This document shows, in pieces, positions 33,740 to 45,610 of a stretch of DNA of 64,000 bases (position 1 is the stretch's first letter; every line of letters starts with the position of its first letter). The notes beneath the pieces were generated by a model that had not been told where the DNA came from, did not search any database, and worked only from the letters and a program-made list of their open reading frames with translations. This DNA is from Lucinisca nassula (Eukaryota; Mollusca; Bivalvia; Lucinida; Lucinidae), in the NCBI GenBank assembly GCA_963580285.1, contig OY757026.1, positions 65,721,396-65,785,395 of the forward strand, in the 5' to 3' direction. Made by a program: the position numbers and the translations under genes.

Positions 33740-34090
33740 CAGTAAAATCCAGTTATAAAATATGTTTTACTAGAAAGTAATTTTTTGGAAGCTTAAAATA
33801 CACCAAATGCGAATTATTAAACTTGTTCTCGTCCAGACTAACTGGTTTCGGCCAATAAGGCCTCACCAGTGACCACTCGTAATCCTGAGCTCATTATTCA
33901 GTGCTGTTTGTATTACTTCCTAAATCTTTTGCGTTTTGTGTCTTATGTTGCAGCTGTAAAATATCTCCCTGTCATTCATCATATCGTTGGTTTATTTTCT
34001 TGTGTTTTATAATTGCCGAATTTTGAAACTTAATTAATGGTCAATGGTGAGGCGCTGTAGTCCTTTCTTCTAAAGGATTACCCTTTTCTA
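33740..34090 (+). repeat. Repeat E with flanks
   Basis: CCAGACTAACTGGTTTCGGC, CAATAAGGCCTCACCAGTGA and, near the end, CCTTTCTTCTAAAGGATTAC. The two halves face each other, so the copy may be a composite. Confidence 0.65.
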
Positions 34091-34521
34091 GAGCATATTT
34101 ATCCAAGATTATTTAATTTATATCAGAGGTGTGTAAAAGCCAAAGTATCCCTAAATAAACCTGGTGTATTAATGTCATATGACGTGTCACCAGTAACAAA
34201 ATAACAATTCTGATTTTATTACAGAAATTGGCATCTAATATTATTTTCAAATTATTTTATATTCTGTATTATGATCACACACTACCTAGACCACTTTTTG
34301 GAATACAAAGAACTGGTCTTGTTATGGATATGTCACTGCTCCATTTTCCCTATGATGCTTAGATAAAATTGGAAAATGGAGCAAGGCAGCGAATCTTCAG
34401 GGAAACCGGTAATCAAAGTAATATTATGTTGATGGCTTGATGGGAGGTTTTTGCCTGATCATTACCTTCACTTCTGTTTTTGTATGTAGTAATGTTGAAA
34501 CGTTCATGTGTTTCTTGTAAT

Positions 34522-34865
34522 CATTTCGAAAACATGCCTATACAAATACAGTGTTACCTTAATCACCGAAAATTTGAAATTTTTTAGATGAAAAATTGTG
34601 ATGTTTTACTTATTTCTGCTCCAAAATATAGAATGTGGTTACTCGTTAGAACCGCCTCATCGAGGCGGTTCTAACGAGTATCCACTATCTATATTTATGT
34701 GGTTACTCGTTAGAACCGCCTCATCGAGGCGGTCCTAACGAGTATCCACTATCTATATTTTAGAGCAGAAATAAGAAAAAAAGGTTTACCCCTGTAAACC
34801 CCAGTTTTACTATATAAAAGTGGGGTTGGAGGGGGTCAAAATTATATAGGCATGTTTTCGTGATG
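34522..34865. mobile_element. Hairpin MITE A with duplicated core
   Basis: Starts CATTTCGAAAACATGCCTAT and ends ATAGGCATGTTTTCGTGATG. The palindrome TACTCGTTAGAACCGCCTCA/TCGAGGCGGTTCTAACGAGT occurs twice in direct tandem about 60 bp apart; the second copy has one C change. It ends 59 bp from DPP exon 4. Confidence 0.92.
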
Positions 34866-34924
34866 GATCGAATTGAGACGCTACTCCTTGTTTATATTGT
34901 TGCCTTGTAAAAGGTAATACTTAC

Positions 34925-34977
34925 TTTGTTTCAAGGTCGTAGACTTTGTATTTGGAAATTGTGGAATATCTGTATCT
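34925..34977 (-). CDS. DPP-family exon 4 (RYRYSTISKYKVYDLE)
   Basis: 53 bp: 17 codons from phase 0 plus AA of a split Lys codon. Acceptor TTCCATTTTAG, donor ACAAA/GTAAGT. The peptide RYRYSTISKYKVYDLET matches the conserved family strand in which aromatic and basic residues precede a Tyr-Asp-Leu/Ile repeat. This tiny exon lies only 59 bp from the end of a double-hairpin MITE (34522-34865) and is followed by another degraded MITE, so both splice neighbourhoods are close to transposon DNA. Confidence 0.88.
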
Positions 34978-34999
34978 CTAAAATGGAAATTAAAAGACT

Positions 35000-35220
35000 G
35001 TTGAAGTAACACATCCGAGTGACAAAGTGAGTATTTTCTAGGCTTTTAAATGGCACTTTTCCTGACGAAAATTCAGTTGTTGTTTTTTTTTTCTTATTTT
35101 TACATAATACGTAGATAGTGGGTGCTCGTTTAGAACCGCCTGACAATGTATGTATTGAGGAGAAACAACAGAAACAGTGTGGTTTACAGGGATGCTCATG
35201 ACACGGACATGTTAAGACCA
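35000..35220. mobile_element. Hairpin MITE B, degraded
   Basis: AGTAACACATCCGAGTGACA at the left, GGGTGCTCGTTTAGAACCGC half-core, and TGACACGGACATGTTAAGAC at the right. Confidence 0.7.
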
Positions 35221-35263
35221 TATTATGGAAAACTTACACGATTATAAATATTGATCTGTTCAG

Positions 35264-35513
35264 CATTACGAAAACATGCCTATATAATGTTGAATCCCTT
35301 GAACCCCACTTTTATATAGTAAAACTGAGGTTTTCAGGGGTATACCTTATTTTTCTTATTTCTGTTCTAAAATAAAGATTCAATGAGGCGGTTCTAACGA
35401 TTACCCACACTATATTTTGGGCAGAAATATGAAAACTATCATAATTTTTCATCTTATGTTCATTCTTTATTTTGTCGGTTTCAATGTACTTGTATATGCG
35501 TGTTTTCGTAACG
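35264..35513. mobile_element. Hairpin MITE A, half core
   Basis: CATTACGAAAACATGCCTAT at the left, ATATGCGTGTTTTCGTAACG at the right. The left arm of the core is lost; AATGAGGCGGTTCTAACGAT remains. Confidence 0.88.
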
Positions 35514-35845
35514 GCAAAACAGCATAATTAAGATCGCCTCTGTATAACGTACCCGACTGCCACCCCTATGATTTATACAAGTGAAAAGTACAGAAGAGAT
35601 TACAAATTAAGACACAATCAAAGAACACAGTAAGCGCAAACATATACATAACATATAAAGAACAAACACGACAGAAAACAAAGTAACCAGCTTTCTTTTC
35701 CACGAGGAGGAGATTACAATACTGTAATGGAAATAAAGCCCTGAGAGTGCTGATTGGGGATTGTTTGTGAACTGTTGATAGCGCCGGAGAAAATTTGCAT
35801 CTGACTGGCAGTTTAAATCAGGCTTAAAGAATATAGATTAAATCG

Positions 35846-36327
35846 GAATAACTGTTGGTTTTCACTTGGTCGAGCATTTCAGTGGTTTCTGGCTGTCGAG
35901 TCCTCACCGTTATTTCATCTCTGTGGTTGTTTGATTTTTGTGTTCTCGGAGACGTTGCACTGTGGAGTTGGCCTTCATGCGGACAGAACAAATTATTTGT
36001 TCAAATCGCGACAGAAGTAGCGTAACGGCGAGGATTACGGCCACGTAAAATCGATTTAAGCTCCACCCCACCCCCGACCCACCCATCACAGTGAAATTCG
36101 TTTCTCTGACCGCTCCAATGCGGTTCTTTTGTCGCGTTTTATTTTTGTTATGGCTTGTCTTTGAGTGTGTGTATCGCTTATATTATTTTGTTTCGGATAG
36201 CCAATTGGCCATTTTGTAGGAAAGTAACTGTCCTTTGGGCTTTCCGCTGTTGATATTTCCATTAGAGTCTAGTTGTTTCATGTTTGTGTTTCTGTTCCTT
36301 TGGTGTCTCTGATTGGAGCTGATTCCT
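35846..36327 (+). mobile_element. PLE 3' tail, interrupted by a MITE
   Basis: From TCAGTGGTTTCTGGCTGTCG through AAATCGATTTAAGCTCC and TGACCGCTCCAATGCGGTTC to TGGAGCTGATTCCTCA, where MITE A at 36328 begins. Confidence 0.82.
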
Positions 36328-36601
36328 CATCACGAAAACACGCCTATATGGTTCTTACCCCCTCGAACCCCACTTTACATAGGAAAACTGGGTTTTGCTG
36401 GGGTAAACATTATTTTTGTTATTTCTGTCTAAAATATAGAATGTGGGTCCTCGTTTAACCGCCTCATCTAGGCGGTTCTAACGAGTACCGAATATCTATA
36501 TTTTGAGCATAAATAACAAAAATATCACATTTTTCATCTAAAAATCTCGTTTTTAGGCAGTAAAAAATACATTGTATTTGTATAGGCGTGTTTCCGTAAT
36601 G
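36328..36601. mobile_element. Hairpin MITE A, complete
   Basis: CATCACGAAAACACGCCTAT to ATAGGCGTGTTTCCGTAATG; core CCGCCTCATCTAGGCGG is slightly eroded. Confidence 0.92.
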
Positions 36602-37569
36602 TGATCATTGTTTTCATTAATATATTAAATCGGATGGTCACTGATGAGGACTATTATGATGCAACTTGTCTGGCCCGGAATATGTATACTCTCGGCAGTA
36701 TTCTGTTTTAGGTGTATTCTTACATCCAAAGGATAAATATTGGTATCCCACATTAACTACAGCTTGTGTTTAGGGATAGTTTGTTCACCATACAAAAATC
36801 CACTGCCATTATCATAGTATAGATTTTATTCTAATTCCTTTGGAATTACCGATTCCATTGTATAACTTTGAAAATATGGGGACACCGATGATTAAGTTCA
36901 AAAGAAGTAATGGTACACTGAAAGTGTTCAGTTGTCTGTTCGTTTGTTGCCTCCAAAATATAAACCTGTTATAGAAAATGCATCGGTGAACACTCATATT
37001 AATATCTATCAAAATAAATGTTTTATGCCATTTAAACTTAAGGTAACGGTTTCGACTATTTTTACATGTATATTTCACTTATATATCAGTATATGTATTT
37101 CTATTAGATATAAAATCTAGGATAAATTTGCTGGTGAACTGTCTTCAAATGCGTCGGTGAACTGTCTTCAAATGTGTTAGTGAACTGTCTCTAACTATCG
37201 TGTCGGTGAGCTGTCTTGCCGGTTACCCCCGGCAGTCACGGGTTTTACCCACCGTGCAGATATATCCATCCGTTACTTCATTCATAAATCTTGTATAGGA
37301 AGAATGATTGTGTCAAATTTATAATTATTGAAAAGTTAACGAAAGACCATGCGCGTTCATGAAATAAATTGATAGAACATAAAGTTCTAATATTTAGTTT
37401 GACAGGCAGTTTCTTTTGGGACTTTCTAAACTGTTTTGAATATGGAGCAATATTTTTCCAAGGATATCTCTTGCTGCTGATTAGGTAGGTTGTGGTAAGT
37501 TCAGGTTCAATAAACTGCCAACTGTGGGCTGATTGTTGACAACAATCGCCCAAAAGACAGCAATGTATC
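36602..37569. other. Intron 3-4 stretch, no gene recognised
   Basis: Holds a three-fold short tandem repeat (37131-37216, unit GGTGAACTGTCTTCAAATG) and open frames of 88 and 109 codons on the minus strand without recognisable motifs. The 109-codon frame (37607-37278) contains SWQFIEPELTTTYLISSKRY; I could not assign it. Confidence 0.45.
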
Positions 37570-38450
37570 AAAATAGAAGGGAAGGCAATGATCAGGAATC
37601 CATACAATTAACCCACAGCTCCCATCAGAGACAACAAAGGAAAAGCACAAAGATGAAACAACTAGACCCTAATGGAAACATCAATAGCGGAAAGCCAAAA
37701 GGACAGTTACTTTCCGGTAAAATAGCCAATTGGCTATCCGGAACAAAATAATATACGCGATACACACACTCAAAGACAAACCATAACAAAAATAAAATGC
37801 GACAGAAGAACTGCATTGGAAGGCCTCCTAACTCATCAGTGCAACATCTCCGTGAACACAAAAAAAACAAACCACAGAGATGAAACAACTGTGAGGACTC
37901 GACAACAAGAAACAGCTGGAATGCTGGAGCAAACGAAAACGGAACAGTTAGACTCCGATGGGCCCGAACTGAGACAGAGCATCAGGCACCAACCAACATT
38001 ACATAAATTAGATACTCTAATTCTCAGTAATCCTTTACGCTGGAATCATCATAAAATCTGAGGCCTGACCCACCGGCGTGCAATTGAAGACGGAAGCAAA
38101 GTTGTCAACCGTGATTGGGTTAACTACCATGCATGTAGTCTGTCGTATAACATTTATGTTGAACCCTATCCTTTTATATAGAAGAATGATTTTACGAAAC
38201 CGGGTGCTGAAGTTATTGCATTTATCTATTTTTCTGAATTTGTACAACGTCACCAAAACATTTGGGTTCCGATAGACCTTGTTGCAGAAGAGATTTAAGT
38301 CTAACATTGAATTTTGAAATTAAATCGGAATGACGTCGATAAAATTTAGAAAAAATCTTTGCGTAGTTTATGATACGGATAACCCTGGTTAAGAAGTTTA
38401 GCAGTTAACAATTTATTACGAGTGTTGAAGTCAGGCTTTTAAAGTAACAC
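37570..38450 (-). mobile_element. PLE 3' half-fragment with tail
   Basis: Coding remnant at 38045-38450 (blocks RNPNVLVTLYKFRK, FRKIILLYKRIGFNINVIRQ, VVNPITVDNFASVFNCTPVG) followed on the minus strand by the same tail as the long copy, down to GATCAGGAATCCATACAATT at 37592. It shows that the tail and coding end belong together. Confidence 0.88.
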
Positions 38451-38699
38451 GTCCATGTCGCAACGGACCTTACAGAATAAGCAACGCAAGAACCATCTCC
38501 TTTGATCCTGCAGTAAAAGAAAGCATTACAGCCCTAAGATAATATTAAGTACAATTTGATTTTTCACAAGTGGCGACTTGGGATTCCATAGCCCAACACA
38601 ATAGCTTGTTCTTGAAAATTTCTTCTCTTAGCTTAGCTAAGCTTTGCTTTGCTTAACTACACATTTTTTTTTCTTTCAACTCGGTAGCAAACCAATTTA

Positions 38700-39150
38700 T
38701 CATATGACGTCGCGTCTGAGAATGTAATAATGCCATGTAATAAATTCGATAATCCACTAGTGGATTAAATATGCAAACTAGTTAGATACGCTCCGTAACG
38801 TAACATGTACGACGTTCTTAATGACGTCGCGTTTACTAATGGCGGAATATTGACATTTTCGTACAAAATTCGTGAATTAAATACGTTTTAATTATCATAT
38901 GATAAATAGAATCTTGCGTGCCCATGTATTATTGAATTTATTAAACTCGTTGACGAAAAAGGATAAAATGCTCGGCAAAGCCTTGCATTTTATCCCTTTT
39001 CCTCAACTCGTTTAATAAGCCCATGTGTTATTGAATTTATTAAACTCGTTGACGAAAAAAGATAAAATGCTCGGCAAAGCCTTGCATTTTATCCCTTTTC
39101 CTCAACTCGTTTAATAAATTCAATAATACATGAACACTCATGTAAGATCC
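38700..39150. mobile_element. Long-hairpin element F with two tandem hairpins
   Basis: Inverted relative to 32.4 kb. The hairpin TTGAATTTATTAAACTCGTT/GACGAAAAAGGATAAAATGC/TTTATCCCTTTTCCTCAACT is present once at about 38930-39016 and again at 39025-39133. The flank CGTCGCGTCTGAGAATG and TCCACTAGTGGATTAAATAT are shared. Confidence 0.88.
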
Positions 39151-39327
39151 TCTATGTATGGCATAAATTTGCTCCTCGTGAAGGATTAGTATGTTATTGT
39201 AATGGAAATGCAGCCCGGTTTACTCTTTCATCTCTGAAGTCCTGAAGAAGACCCTTGTGTCTTGAATTTGGACACGTCCACTGCACATAAGAGATTTAGA
39301 TAAATCAACAAAATATCAAACAACGTG

Positions 39328-39520
39328 CAGTAAAATTCCTATATTTATACAACCTTTGGAACTGTTCAAAAGTGGTCTTAAAGACCACTTTTGAACAGTC
39401 CCGTAGGTGGTCTCTGAGCAGAGGACACTTTATGCAGAAGACACAAATAGATCATAGCTACAACCTACTATATAAGCATTTTAAAGGGGAATTCCTCTTA
39501 ATTTTAGGTTGTCGTAATGC
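39328..39520. mobile_element. MITE G, second copy
   Basis: Starts CAGTAAAATTCCTATATT and contains TTTGGAACTGTTCAAAAGTG/GTCTTAAAGAC/CACTTTTGAACAGTCC, a perfect inner hairpin. Confidence 0.78.
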
Positions 39521-39954
39521 CGGAATTGTATCCTATATCTGGTTTAGATAGGTTATACTGAGTTGATTTAGACTACCCGCTGGTTCTACTCGGTTTGCAT
39601 AGGTATTTGTCTACAGGGTTAAAAGCGTTAGACTGACTGAAAAAGAACACAGTCAAGTTTGATCAATCAAATTAACTCTCCACAAGCAATTTAAAGCTAG
39701 ACTAATGCAGTTTTTGATTCTTAGAAGAAAAATAGAAGTAGAAGTTTAAGTGAAATTTATTAACCCTTAGATGACACATAGCATTCTGCATCCAATAATT
39801 GTGGACCGGAGTATTTCGCGAATTTAAATTTTCTGAACTGTTATGTTGTTGTTGCTATTGTAATTTAACAAACAATCCTTAGCTCTTGCAAACAGTGAAG
39901 ACACTGTTCAGACGCCGCATGATGCGTGTAGCCACGTAAAATCTATTTACGCTC

Positions 39955-40225
39955 ACCCCACCCAGTAAAAACATTTTACTGACCGTTCCAAGGCGGTTCT
40001 TCTGTTGTGGTTTATTTTTGTTATAGTTCGTCTTTGCATGAATGTATTGCTAATATCTTCTTATTTTGGATAGCCATTGGTCAAATTTATGGAAAAGTAA
40101 CTGTCCTTTTGGCTTTCCGCTTGTGACGTAGATGAGGTTGTTATATGTAAGTGTTGTCTTGGAAGGAAGGTGTGAGGTAATTTTTTCGATTCCTGATAAT
40201 TGCATTCACTTCAATTTCACTACAC
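39955..40225 (+). mobile_element. PLE 3' tail, variant
   Basis: TGACCGTTCCAAGGCGGTTC to TCGATTCCTGATAATTGCAT. It differs from the main tail after TTCCGCTTGTGACGTAGATG and matches the outer copy at 32.76-33.33 kb. Confidence 0.8.
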
Positions 40226-40227
40226 AA

Positions 40228-40605
40228 CATCACGAAAACATGCCTATATTATTATGGACCCCACTTTAATATAGTAGTTGAAACGTATTTTATTGCACCA
40301 AAACATGACAAAACATGCATGCAATGGGGTTGGGTCACAAGTTCTCACAACATTAGTTACGACCCTTCCCCTTTTACATCGTAATACTGGGTTTTACAGG
40401 GGTTAACCTTATATTCCTTATTTCTGCTCAAAAATATAGATTGTGGGTACTCGTTAGAACCGCCTCGATGAGGCGGTTCTAACGAGTACCTACAATCTTT
40501 ATTTTTGAGCAGAAATAAGAAAAATATCACAATTTTTCTTCTCAAAATTTTCGGGTTTTCGGCTGTAATGTTTACTATGCATTTATATAGGCGTGTTTTT
40601 TAATG
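40228..40605. mobile_element. Hairpin MITE A with about 100-bp insert
   Basis: CATCACGAAAACATGCCTAT to TATATAGGCGTGTTTTTTAATG-type end; core GTACTCGTTAGAACCGCCTC/GATGAGGCGGTTCTAACGAGTAC. An unrelated segment interrupts the left arm (about 40280-40382). Confidence 0.88.
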
Positions 40606-40747
40606 AAGTTTATTTGGGGCAAAATAAGGTCACTATCATATCAAATCCTTTAAAGTGGCGACATTCGATAGTATGAAAATATGCCGATCATTTGAGGAAA
40701 GCATCACCTAAACAGTAGGGTATTATTAAGTGAAAATAATGACTTAC

Positions 40748-40822
40748 CTGTTGCATATCATATGGCAGCAAAGCATACTTTTTATGGGATGAAAACTGGA
40801 ATTGGTCGGTGTCTAACTCCCT
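40748..40822 (-). CDS. DPP-family exon 3
   Basis: 75 bp, exactly 25 codons, phase 0 at both ends. Acceptor TTTTCACAG, donor CAG/GTAAGT. Peptide RELDTDQFQFSSHKKYALLP then YDMQQ. It matches the family segment in which a Ser-x-Asp-x-Lys-Tyr-hydrophobic-Leu-Leu strand is followed by a Tyr-x-x-x-Gln turn. The 12.3-kb intron between this exon and exon 2 is almost entirely occupied by the Polinton-type element and its insertions. Confidence 0.86.
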
Positions 40823-41096
40823 CTGTGAAAAGATAAGCTATGGTATTCAATATTGGGTTACCTAAAACTCTGCTAAAATTTCTTTTGTAATCTGTAAATT
40901 TAACTCTGACAAGACTTATGATGTTGGCGTCATTAATAGACATTTAAACTATTATTTCAGTAGGTACAAATAATTAATGATTTCTTTTTTGCTGTGTCGG
41001 CATATTTGTTCAAAGCACCATTTACTTAATGAACTCTTTAAAGGTCAAAATATTTAATGGTCTAGCAAATACAATATCTAATATGTATATATTATT

Positions 41097-41165
41097 GTTG
41101 AAAAATATAAGCAGCTTTTACAAAAGCAAAAGCTGCTTATATTTTTTCAGCAAAAATATAAGCAG
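41097..41165. repeat. Short inverted repeat
   Basis: AAAAATATAAGCAGCTTTT pairs with AAAAGCTGCTTATATTTTT, followed by a third AAAAATATAAGCAGG. Confidence 0.85.
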
Positions 41166-42018
41166 GTTGGTCGGTACGCCTCGTGATGCGGACAATGATC
41201 CTCAGGACGGATTATTCTATCTACCCCTCACATCCATGTAAGATGGTTGTGGTTTTGGTTGGCTGTTTTCACTAATCCTAGCTATTCCTGAGTAACCTTC
41301 TGAATCTTTAAAAGCACATCATCACGTGAACAAGTCTGTGAAATGAAGACCCCCTTATACCCCACTTTATATAGAGAAAACTGGGTTTACGGGGCTATAC
41401 ATTATTTTCCTTATTTTTGCACCAAGACATAGGAGTAGTACTCGGGCCACTTTGGCGTCAAGACAATAGATTACGTAATAAACAAAGGACGAGAACAATG
41501 GATTACGTAATAAACAAAGGAGGTGAGAGATGATAGCCGGCGATGGAGAAGATGACGAAATTACCCTAAATATCGGGATGAGAGTTCGAGTAAATTACGC
41601 CGTAATTATCCTAAAGTTTGAGGTCTCGGGCGACGCGCGAAAGAAGTTCCCGCGGAATGGCGCAGTTCGCCGTCCCCGATCGGGTCAGGGCGATCGGGGT
41701 CTACACCGTTCGCTCGAGCGCTCCTATCCGTATATTTAGGGGGATACTACCCGGTGTCGTATTGATATTATTAACAATCGCGGCGAACCACTTATCGCCT
41801 CGAAAACCGGAAAACAATGGAAGGTGCTGGAAGAGCTCGATTTGATGCGAGAAACTAGGAATGGACCGCGCCCCGGGAAAAAAAGTTTTGTTTGTTCGAT
41901 TTGAGGTTTAACGTCCCCGTCAACATAATTTAGGTCATGTTGGGAGCGTCGCTTCCAATTTTGTGGGACTTTTACCCCGACATTGAGATGAAATGACATC
42001 TCAATCCCTGGCGCCTAA

Positions 42019-45000
42019 TAACAACAGGACCAAGCTAGCTTGGTCCTGTATCGCTCACTTGAGCTAACAGATTCAAAGTTTAAGGAAGTGCCAACCTTTA
42101 CTGAAGGCTTTATAGGAGGACATGGTGATGACAGGGTAAGCATTTTCTGAAAATCAAGTAGAATGTAACTCTATGATAAACAGGCTGACCTCACCGGTTT
42201 TCAAACTCATTCAAGCTTTTATTCCTGACTTGCTAAGAAGATCCGATTTAAACTGAAGTGGCTATGGTGATGACAAGTTCAAAAACAAGTTTTCAAACTC
42301 CTCCAAGCTTTCTGCCTGACTTCCTTGTTTGTAAGTTTCATCAAGATCCGTTCAAAACTGAAGGGGCAGCAGTGATGACAATGTCGAAAATAGGCATTTT
42401 CAGCAATCAAAGGCACGTCACTCTATGATAAATGTGCCGACTTGGCCGGTATTCGAACTCACCTGAGGTTTTATTCCCAGCCACCTTACATGTAAGTTTC
42501 AGAAAGATCCGATCAGACTTGGCCAGTATTCAAACTCATCCAAGATTTTATTCCCAGCCACCTCACATATAAGTTTCAGAAAAATCCGATCAAAACTGAA
42601 GGGGCTACGGTGATGACAAGGTCAAAATTTGGCATTTTTAGCAATCAAAGGGATGTTACTCTAAAATAAATGAGCCGACCTGGCCAGTTTTCGAACTCAT
42701 CCGAGGTTTCATCCCCGGGCACCTTACATATAAGTTTCAGAAAAATCTGATCAAAACTGAAGGGGCTACGGTAATGACAAGGTCAAAAATCAACATTTTG
42801 AGCCATCAAAGGGACATAACTCTACGATAAATGGGCTGACTTAGCCTGTTTTCGAACTCATCCAAGTTTTATCACCAGCCACCTTACATATAAGTTTCAG
42901 AAAGATCCGATCAAAACTGAAGGGGCTACCGTGATGACAAGGTCAAAAATCGGCATTTTCAGCAATCAAAGGGACGTAACTCTATGATAAATGGGCCAAC
43001 TTGGCCGGTATTCCAACTCATCCTAGGTTTTATCTCCATTCACCTTACATATAGGTTTCAGAAAGATTAGATCAAAACTGCAGGGGCTACGGTGATGACA
43101 AGGTAAAAAATCGACATATTCAGCCATCAAAGGGACATAACTATATAGTAAATGGGGCAACTTGGCCGGTTTTCGAACTCATCCCAGGTTTTATCCCCAG
43201 CCACCTTACATATAAGTTTCAGAAAGATCCGATCAAAACTGAAGGGGCTACTGTGATGACAAGGTCAAAAATCAACATTTTTAGCAATCAAAGGGACCTT
43301 ACTCTATGATAAATAGGCTTCCTTTGCTGGTATGCGAACTCATCCGAGGTTTTATCCCCAGCCACCTTGCATATAAGTTTCAGAAAGATCCGATCCAAAC
43401 TGAAAGGGCTACGGTGATGACAAGGTCAAAAATCGGCATTTTCAGCAATCAAAGGGACTTTACTCTGTGATAAGTGGACCAACTTTGCTGGTTTTCGAAC
43501 TCATCCGAGATTTTATCCTCAGCCACTTTACATATAAGTTTCAGAAAGATTCGATCAAAACTGAAAGGGCTACAGTGATGACAAGTTCAAAAATCAGCAT
43601 TTTCAGCAATCAAAGGGACGTTACTCTACGATAAATGGGCCGATTTGTTCAGTTATCGAACTCATCCGAGATTTTATCCCCAGCCACCTTACATATAAGT
43701 TTCAGAAAGATCCGATCAAAACTGAAGGGGCTACGGTGATGACAAGGTCGAAAATCGGCATTTTCAGCAATCAAAGGGACGTAACTCTATGACTAATCGG
43801 CGGACTTGGCCGGTTTTCGAACTCATCCGAGGTTTTATCCCCAGCCACATTACATATAAGTTTCAAAAAGATCCGATCAAAACTGAAGGGGCTACGGTGA
43901 TGACAAGGTCAAAAATCAACATTTTCAGCAATCAAAGGGACCTTACTCTATGATAAATAGGCTACCTTTGCTGGTATGCGAACTCATCCGAGGTTTTATC
44001 CCCAGCCACCTTGCATATAAGTTTCAGAAAGATCCGATCCAAACTGAAAGGGCTACGGTGATGGCAAGGTCAAAAATCGGCATTTTCAGCAATCAAAGGG
44101 ACGTTACTCTGTGATAAGTGGACCAACTTTGCTGGTTTTCGAACTCATCCGAGATTTTATCCTCAGCCACTTTACATATAAGTTTCAGAAAGATTCGATC
44201 AAAACTGAAAGGGCTACAGTGATGACAAGTTCAAAAATCAGCATTTTCAGCAATCAAAGGGACGTAACTCTACGATAAATGGGCCGATATGTTCAGTTAT
44301 CGAACTCATCCGAGATTTTATCCCCAGCCACCTTACATATAAGTTTCAGAAAGATCCGATCAAAACTGAAGGGGCTACGGTGATGACAAGGTCGAAAATC
44401 GGCATTTTCAGCAATCAAAGGGAAGTAACTCTATGATTAATCGGCGGACTTGGCCGGTTTTCGAACTCATCCGAGGTTTTATCCCCAGCCACATTACATA
44501 TAAGTTTCAAAAAGATCCGATCAAAACTGAAGGGGCTACGGTGATGACAAAGTCAAAAATCAACATTTTCAGCAAATAAATGGACCTTACTCTATGATAA
44601 ATGGGCTACCTTTGCTGGTATGCGAACTCATCCGAGGTTTTCATCACCAGCCACCTTGCATATAAGTTTCAGAAAGATCCGATCCAAACTGAAAGGGCTA
44701 CGGTGATGACAATGTCAAAAATCGGCATTTTCAGCAATCAAAGGGACGTTACTCTGTGATTAGTGGACCAACTTTGCTGGTTTTCGAACTCATCCGAGAT
44801 TTTATCCTCAGCCACTTTACATATAAGTTTCAGAAAGATTCGATCAAAACTGAAAGGGCTACAGTGATGACAACGTCAAAAATCAGCATTTTCAGCAATC
44901 AAAGGGACGTTACTCTACGATAAATGGGCCGATATGTTCAGTTTTCGAACTCATCCGAGATTTTATCCCCAGCCACCTTACATATAAGTTTCAGAAAGAT

Positions 45001-45610
45001 CCGATCAAAACTGAAGGGGCTACGGTGATGACAAGGTCGAAAATCGGCATTTTCAGCAATCAAAGGGACGTAACTCTATGATTAATCGGCGGACTTGGCC
45101 GGTTTTCGAACTCATCCGAGGTTTTATCCCCAGCCACATTACAAATAAGTTTCAAAAAGATCCGATCCAAACTGAAGGGGCTACGGTGATGACAAGGTCG
45201 AAAATTGGTATTTTCAGCAATCAAAGGGACGTAACTCTATGATAATTGGGCCGACTTGGCCGGTTTTCGAACTCATCTGAGTTTTTATCCCCAGTCACCT
45301 TACATATAAGTTTCAGAAAGATCCGATCAAAACTGAAGGCGCTACGGCGATGACAAGCATTTTCCCATAGTAAGTCTATGGGACCTTGTGGTTACCATAG
45401 GAACCAAAGTTTTAGAGCGATTTCGAAAAAAAGTTTATGTCATCAATGCCCCACCATAGGCATGCTACAGATGAGAAATGATTGAGATCAGCCTGCAGGA
45501 TACAGAGATATAGCTGCTCAAAAGTGTGGACGGACGACGGACGGACGACGGACGACGGAGGACCCACTATACTATAAGCTCCCCTGGAGCCTTCGGCCCA
45601 GGTGAGCTAA
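42019..45610. mobile_element. Satellite-bearing pearl/Helentron-like element, copy 1
   Basis: Starts AACAACAGG before the perfect 20-bp palindrome GGACCAAGCTAGCTTGGTCC (42027-42046) and TATCGCTCACTTGAGCTAAC. It ends with an ACGG microsatellite (45525-45560), the hairpin CTCCCCTGGAGCCTTCGGCC and CAGGTGAGCT. The interior is about 20 tandem units of 161 bp. This architecture (satellite core, ACGG microsatellite, terminal palindrome, no protein gene) matches the bivalve pearl and Helitron-associated elements. It sits in the left TIR of the Polinton. Confidence 0.85.
42060..45360. repeat. 161-bp satellite array, copy 1, with 4-mer higher-order repeat
   Basis: The unit contains GCTACGGTGATGACAAGGTC, AGCAATCAAAGGGACGTAAC, TTTTCGAACTCATCCGAGGT and ACATATAAGTTTCAGAAAGA. 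The diagnostic variant ATCAACATTTT recurs at 43271, 43915 and 44559, an exact spacing of 644 bp or four units. Confidence 0.92.

Noticed and set aside
38470..38515. Short segment with CTGCAG acceptor and GTAAGG donor on the minus strand
   Set aside because: The peptide (DQRRWFLRCLF) has no match to the DPP family and exons 3 and 4 already join in phase without it.
41530..41845. 69- and 75-codon frames repeated identically in both Polinton arms
   Set aside because: They overlap in different frames and are present because the TIRs are duplicated; no motif supports a protein.
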